This document shows positions 13,692 through 16,687 of a stretch of 16,687 bases of DNA, in pieces. Numbering within the stretch: position 1 is the stretch's first letter; each line of letters starts with the position of its first letter. The position numbers and the translations under genes are program-made. Source of the stretch: Methanobacteriota archaeon (GTDB lineage Archaea > Hydrothermarchaeota > Hydrothermarchaeia > Hydrothermarchaeales > SZUA-236); contig RFHW01000031.1 of assembly GCA_003695745.1 (NCBI GenBank), positions 1 through 16,687 of the forward strand, read 5' to 3'. A model generated the notes under the pieces. That model saw only the letters and a program-made list of their open reading frames with translations. It was not told the origin of the DNA and ran no database searches.

Positions 13692-14021
13692 TCAGCCGCA
13701 GCCGCTGCAGCTCGGGCCGCAGCCGCCTCCTGCAGGGACATTGGGGTTTGTTATGAGGAACCCTGAGCCGTATTCGGTCTCCTGATAGTCTATGGTGGCT
13801 CCGTTGAAAAAGGACTCGAAGCCCTTTTCAACATATATGGTTATGCCTTCGGCCTCCACCACAATGTCGCCTTCTTTCTTCTCATCCTCAAAGGCCATGC
13901 CGTACTGGGGGCCGCCGCAGCCCATGCCCGCGAGAAAGACCCGCAGACCAGCTCCGTTCTTCCCCTCCTTCTCTCTGAATGCCTTGAATTCTTCCGCTGC
14001 TTTTGGGGTTATAGATATCAT
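13692..14021 (-). CDS. IscA/HesB-type iron-sulphur carrier, variant Cys tail (109 aa)
   Basis: An A-type Fe-S carrier fold: ISITPKAAEEFKAF at the start, GLRVFLAGMGCGGPQYGMAF with the first conserved Cys, EAEGITIYVEKG, IDYQETEYGSGFLITNPN, and a C-terminal cysteine cluster. Standard IscA proteins end in a CGCG-type motif; this one ends GGGCGPSCSGCG, three cysteines in a looser C-x4-C-x2-C pattern. It could hand clusters to the Fe-S proteins nearby (radical SAM enzyme, ferredoxin domain of glutamate synthase), but that is inference from position. The ATG at 14021 is preferred to a TTG at 14036 because GGGGAGGGG lies directly in front of it. It is transcribed divergently from pdxT. Confidence 0.82.
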   Translation of the reverse strand: MISITPKAAEEFKAFREKEGKNGAGLRVFLAGMGCGGPQYGMAFEDEKKEGDIVVEAEGITIYVEKGFESFFNGATIDYQETEYGSGFLITNPNVPAGGGCGPSCSGCG

Positions 14022-14043
14022 AACCCCTCCCCTCAAGGTTCAC

Positions 14044-14054
14044 AATATAAAAGT
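14044..14054 (-). promoter_or_regulatory. TATA box of the IscA-like gene
   Basis: The minus strand reads GAAAACTTTTATATTGTG, a BRE-like purine run plus TATA centred near 14049, about 28 bases from the ATG at 14021. The predicted start falls at or just before the ATG, so the purine-rich GGGGAGGGG may lie at the transcript's very 5' end. Confidence 0.65.
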
Positions 14055-14075
14055 TTTCTGCACGGCCAAGAGGCG

Positions 14076-14094
14076 GTTCATAACTTTTATGAAC
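14076..14094. promoter_or_regulatory. Perfect palindrome between divergent promoters (candidate operator)
   Basis: GTTCATAA-CTT-TTATGAAC is a perfect 8-bp-arm inverted repeat with a 3-base centre. It lies 12 bases upstream of the pdxT TATA region and about 21 bases upstream of the IscA-like TATA box. The geometry fits an operator or activator site for a dimeric regulator serving both genes. Confidence 0.6.
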
Positions 14095-14106
14095 TCTTCT
14101 CAATCA

Positions 14107-14119
14107 GGCTTATATAGCC
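14107..14119 (+). promoter_or_regulatory. TATA promoter of pdxT
   Basis: GGCT-TATAT-AGCC contains a strong TATA element centred near 14113 and predicts transcription from about 14139, seven bases before the ATG at 14146. The element is itself a 13-bp dyad. Confidence 0.7.
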
Positions 14120-14145
14120 CCTCTCCTTAATCCTGCCTAGTAGAG

Positions 14146-14715
14146 ATGATAATCGGTGTGCTCGCAGTGCAGGGCTCCTTCGAGGAGCATGCCCAGGTGC
14201 TGAAGGGCCTTGTTGAAGAGGTCAGGCTAGTGAGGGCTGTAAAAGACCTTCACGGGCTACAGGGGCTTGTGATCCCGGGCGGGGAGAGCACGACCATCGG
14301 CAGGTTTCTGGACAGCGGCCTCCGTGGCGGTATCAGTGATGGGCTGCCCCTCTTCGGCACCTGCGCTGGGCTTATAGTGCTTGCAAAGGGGATCGCCGGC
14401 GGTGCAAAGGAAGGACAACCTTTATTAAAAAGGATGGACATTGAGGTTGAAAGAAATGCCTATGGACGTCAGAGAGAGAGCTTCGAGGATGAGGTGCGCT
14501 TGACTTGGGATGAGAGGCCCTTTCGGGGCGTCTTCATCCGGGCTCCAAGGATAGTCTCCCATGGTCCTGATGTGGATGTTCTGGGCGTGCAGGGCGATGA
14601 GCCTGTCCTTGTAAGACAGGGTGTGAATCTGGCCTGCACCTTCCACCCGGAGCTCGTCGATGATGAGAGGCTGCACAGGTATTTCATAGAGGAAGTCGTG
14701 AAAGATGATGAGTAG
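14146..14715 (+). CDS. pdxT: Pyridoxal 5'-phosphate synthase glutaminase subunit PdxT
   Basis: The glutaminase half of the PdxS-PdxT PLP synthase: it releases ammonia from glutamine and channels it to PdxS, which makes PLP from ribose 5-phosphate and glyceraldehyde 3-phosphate. The opening GVLAVQGSFEEH, the oxyanion-loop segment PGGESTT (44-50), nucleophile Cys73 in GTCAG, RNAYGRQ at about 103-109, and the His167/Glu169 pair in FHPEL complete the class I amidotransferase triad. At 189 residues the length is normal. The synthase subunit pdxS is not in the window. The gene starts about seven bases after its predicted transcript start and shares a divergent control region with the IscA-like gene. 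The glutamate synthase genes follow about 100 bases later on the same strand. Confidence 0.97.
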   Translation: MIIGVLAVQGSFEEHAQVLKGLVEEVRLVRAVKDLHGLQGLVIPGGESTTIGRFLDSGLRGGISDGLPLFGTCAGLIVLAKGIAGGAKEGQPLLKRMDIEVERNAYGRQRESFEDEVRLTWDERPFRGVFIRAPRIVSHGPDVDVLGVQGDEPVLVRQGVNLACTFHPELVDDERLHRYFIEEVVKDDE

Positions 14716-14830
14716 AGATGGTGTCGAGCGGCTGCGAAGAATTGCCATGAAGATATTTGCAGGGCAGAAGAGGGTGTTTCTCTCTGCAGAGAGGAAGAAT
14801 GGTGCGGAGGGTGAGCTATGTGCGGCTTAG
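14705..14830 (+). CDS. Possible small protein between pdxT and glutamate synthase (41 aa)
   Basis: A short open frame starts with tandem ATGs at 14705 and 14708, overlaps the last 11 bases of pdxT, and ends at 14830, 13 bases inside the next gene. The peptide begins MMSRDGVERLRRIAMKIFAG and is basic, with an amphipathic-helix look. Nested overlaps at both ends are typical of coupled operon genes, and the frame fills a gap of about 100 bases. The only ribosome site, AGAGGA near 14688-14693, is weakly placed. It may be spurious; I do not recognise a family. Confidence 0.3.
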   Translation: MMSRDGVERLRRIAMKIFAGQKRVFLSAERKNGAEGELCAA

Positions 14831-15858
14831 GCGGTTTCATAAACAGGGATGGCAAAAAGGTGGATGGCAGGGCCATCACCATCATGGGCTGTATGATGGA
14901 GGCCAGATATGATGAGCGCGGCGGCGGCTATGCGGCCTATGGCATCTATCCTGACCATGCCGAGCAGTACGCATTTCATCTGCTCTTTGATGATGAGGAG
15001 GCGAAGGAAGCCACCGAGGAGTATCTGGCGCATCGCGTGAACATCGTGAAGGATGAGAGGATCCCCACCTCTCCTGTGAAGGAGATCCCTCAGGCCCACA
15101 TACCCTGGAGATACTTCCTGGATGTTCCTGAGGACAGGGCCGACGGAGAGGAAGACTATATCGTTGAGACGGTGATGCACATAAACGCCTGCATAGACGG
15201 CGCCTATGTCATCTCAAGCGGCAGGAACATGGGCGTCTTCAAGGCCACCGGGCTTCCGCGCCACGTGGCAGAGCTCTTCAGGATCCATGAGTACAAAGGG
15301 TATATGTGGACTGTCCACGGCCGCTTCCCCACGAACACGCAGGGCTGGTGGGGCGGCGCCCATCCCTTCAACATCCTTGACTGGAGCGTGGTGCACAACG
15401 GCGAGATCAGCTCCTACGGGACGAACAGGCGCTATCTTGAGATGCACGGCTATCAGTGCAGGCTCCAGACCGACACGGAGGTGGTTGCCTATCTCTTCGA
15501 CCTGCTCGTCAGAAAACACGGGCTTAGCGAGGAGGTGGCTTCAACGGTGCTGACCCCGCCTTTCTGGAAGCACATAGACAGGAGCCCGGATCGGGAGTAC
15601 TATGAGGCCCTGCGCATCACCTATGCGCCGGCCATGCTCAACGGGCCCTTCGGGATCATCGTGAACAACCGCAACACCATGATAGCATTGAACGACCGGA
15701 TCAAGCTCCGGCCCCTTGTGGCGGCCGAGGCCGGGGACACGGTCTATGTGGCAAGCGAGGAGGCGGCCATACGTGAGATAGCGCCTGAGCTTGAGCGGGT
15801 GTGGGCGCCAAGGGCCGGGAGCCCGGTGATAGCCCGCCTGAAGGAGGGGGTGGCATAG
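14818..15858 (+). CDS. Glutamate synthase amidotransferase domain protein (GltB domain 1 type)
   Basis: A stand-alone class II glutamine amidotransferase corresponding to the N-terminal domain of GltB (COG0067), as found in archaea where glutamate synthase is split into separate genes. Cys2 (MCGLGG) becomes the N-terminal nucleophile after Met removal. Matching glutaminase features are GRFPTNT (168-174), HNGEISSYGTNRRYLE (193-208) and the TDTE motif at 218-221. At 346 residues it covers the domain and no more. It releases ammonia that the FMN domain adds to 2-oxoglutarate. GGAGG at 14806-14810, seven bases upstream, fixes the ATG at 14818. The partner subunit begins 3 bases after its stop, so the two are coupled. 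Confidence 0.92.
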   Translation: MCGLGGFINRDGKKVDGRAITIMGCMMEARYDERGGGYAAYGIYPDHAEQYAFHLLFDDEEAKEATEEYLAHRVNIVKDERIPTSPVKEIPQAHIPWRYFLDVPEDRADGEEDYIVETVMHINACIDGAYVISSGRNMGVFKATGLPRHVAELFRIHEYKGYMWTVHGRFPTNTQGWWGGAHPFNILDWSVVHNGEISSYGTNRRYLEMHGYQCRLQTDTEVVAYLFDLLVRKHGLSEEVASTVLTPPFWKHIDRSPDREYYEALRITYAPAMLNGPFGIIVNNRNTMIALNDRIKLRPLVAAEAGDTVYVASEEAAIREIAPELERVWAPRAGSPVIARLKEGVA

Positions 15859-15861
15859 GGG

Positions 15862-16687
15862 ATGGCGAGCTTTCCGCCCAAGTTCAAGGTTGACGTGGAC
15901 ATTGACCGCTGCACAGGGTGTCTCAAGTGCACCCTTGAGTGCCCATTCGGCGTCCACATCTATGACAAGGAGGCCTTCAAGGCGAGCGGCAAGGGCAAGG
16001 AGGAGCGCAAGCACTTCATCGTCCGCCATCAGGAGAACTGCGTGGCCTGCCAGCGCTGCGTCTTCACCTGCCCGGTCAGGTGCATCCAGATCGAGGTGCG
16101 GCCGCCCACCTACAACCCCCATCCCGTGTGGACCGAGGGCGTGAGGCGGGATATCCGAACCCAGTCCGAGACAGGGGCGGTGCTCCTTGCGGCCATGGGC
16201 AATGAGCAGCCCTATGTGTCCTATTTCGACCGCCTTGTCATCGATGCCTGCCAGGTGACGAACCCCTCCATCGACCCGCTTCGGGAGCCCATGGAGCTTC
16301 GCACCTACATCGGCAGGAAGCCTGAGAAGCTGGAGTTCGAGCCAGACGGGAAGAAGCTCAAGACCCGTATTGCAAAGAACCTCAGGCTTGAGACGCCCAT
16401 CATGATCGCCCACATGAGCTACGGCGCCATCAGCCTCAACGCCCACAAGGCCCTTGCGGCCGGCGCGGCTGAGCAGGGCACCTTCATGGGCACAGGCGAA
16501 GGCGGGTTGCACAGGGACCTCTACCATCTGGCTGACCATATCATCGTTCAGGTGGCCTCAGGCCGCTTCGCTGTGCATGAGGAGTATCTCAAGACCGGGG
16601 CTGCCGTGGAGATCAAGATCGGCCAGGGCGCAAAGCCCGGTATCGGCGGCCATCTGCCGGGGCGCAAGATCACAGAGCCCATCTCCA
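15862..16687 (+). CDS. gltB: Glutamate synthase ferredoxin-FMN domain protein (GltB domain 2 type), 3' end missing
   Basis: Opens at the ATG at 15862 (MASFPPKFKV) and stays open to the window edge, 275 codons. Two 4Fe-4S ferredoxin motifs come first: Cys17, 20, 23, 27 (CTGCLKCTLEC) and Cys60, 63, 66, 70 (CVACQRCVFTC). The synthase barrel follows, recognisable by TPIMIAHMSYGAISLNAH, GTGEGG, and the glutamate synthase signature region IGQGAKPGIGGHLPG. This matches COG0069 with an N-terminal ferredoxin, the archaeal arrangement, which takes electrons directly through the ferredoxin domain in place of a separate GltD. It is coupled to the amidotransferase gene 3 bases upstream. The third (GXGXG) subunit is not seen and may lie to the right. 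Confidence 0.92.
   Translation, partial: MASFPPKFKVDVDIDRCTGCLKCTLECPFGVHIYDKEAFKASGKGKEERKHFIVRHQENCVACQRCVFTCPVRCIQIEVRPPTYNPHPVWTEGVRRDIRTQSETGAVLLAAMGNEQPYVSYFDRLVIDACQVTNPSIDPLREPMELRTYIGRKPEKLEFEPDGKKLKTRIAKNLRLETPIMIAHMSYGAISLNAHKALAAGAAEQGTFMGTGEGGLHRDLYHLADHIIVQVASGRFAVHEEYLKTGAAVEIKIGQGAKPGIGGHLPGRKITEPIS

Noticed and set aside
15541..16539. 332-codon minus-strand open frame over the glutamate synthase genes
   Set aside because: It is antisense to two clearly recognised genes with Cys motifs and catalytic residues; long shadow frames are common in G+C-rich coding DNA.
1..16687. CRISPR arrays, tRNA or rRNA genes, insertion sequences
   Set aside because: No regularly spaced repeats, no cloverleaf-like segments with CCA-type ends, no transposase motifs and no terminal inverted repeats were seen; intergenic gaps are all too short for rRNA.

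Overview
The window reads as chromosomal DNA of a euryarchaeon-type archaeon. The evidence is a pilin with a class III (EppA-type) signal peptide, a Hef-like helicase, a DHH/RecJ-like nuclease, a COG2108-type radical SAM protein, a glutamate synthase split into separate domain genes, TATA/BRE promoters, and several first genes of operons whose TATA box sits about 26 bp from the start codon, as in leaderless transcripts. I cannot name the lineage from the sequence. Most of the window looks GC-rich by eye; the leftmost gene is clearly richer in A+T. No rRNA, tRNA, CRISPR array or insertion sequence was found, and no gene-free stretch exceeds 300 bases.

Layout. Positions 1-2148 (minus strand): a GT2 glycosyltransferase followed by two tandem GT-C-like membrane proteins, the second entering from the left edge with only its first 29 codons visible. 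Positions 2207-8119 (minus): a type IV pilus locus. A promoter near 8113 drives a 1144-residue ATPase made of two complete TadA/FlaI-type ATPases in one chain, then two GspF/TadC-family platform proteins with tight or overlapping junctions. A separate strong promoter, Shine-Dalgarno and stem-loop/T-tract terminator bracket the 69-residue pilin gene. Positions 8153-10658 (minus): a DHH-DHHA1 phosphoesterase and a Hef-like helicase lacking the nuclease domain, one base apart. Positions 10792-12075 (plus): a secreted protein of unknown function. Positions 12072-13579 (minus): a radical SAM protein and a DUF2227-like gene broken by a frameshift in a G6C4 run, whose stop overlaps the stop of the secreted protein. 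Positions 13692-14021 (minus) and 14146-14715 (plus): an IscA/HesB-like protein and pdxT, divergent around a perfect 8-bp-arm palindrome. Positions 14818-16687 (plus): the amidotransferase subunit of glutamate synthase and the ferredoxin-FMN synthase subunit, which runs off the right edge.

How they work together. The pilus block supplies motor, platform and filament, and the adjoining glycosyltransferases could decorate the pilin, which carries one N-x-T sequon. The helicase/DHH pair looks like a replication-fork or recombination repair module of the Hef/HAN kind. The right-hand genes concern nitrogen and cofactor metabolism: two glutamine amidotransferases (PdxT and the glutamate synthase subunit) and an Fe-S carrier next to Fe-S enzymes. 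The most unusual object is the tandem-fused pilus ATPase with its two separate platform proteins.
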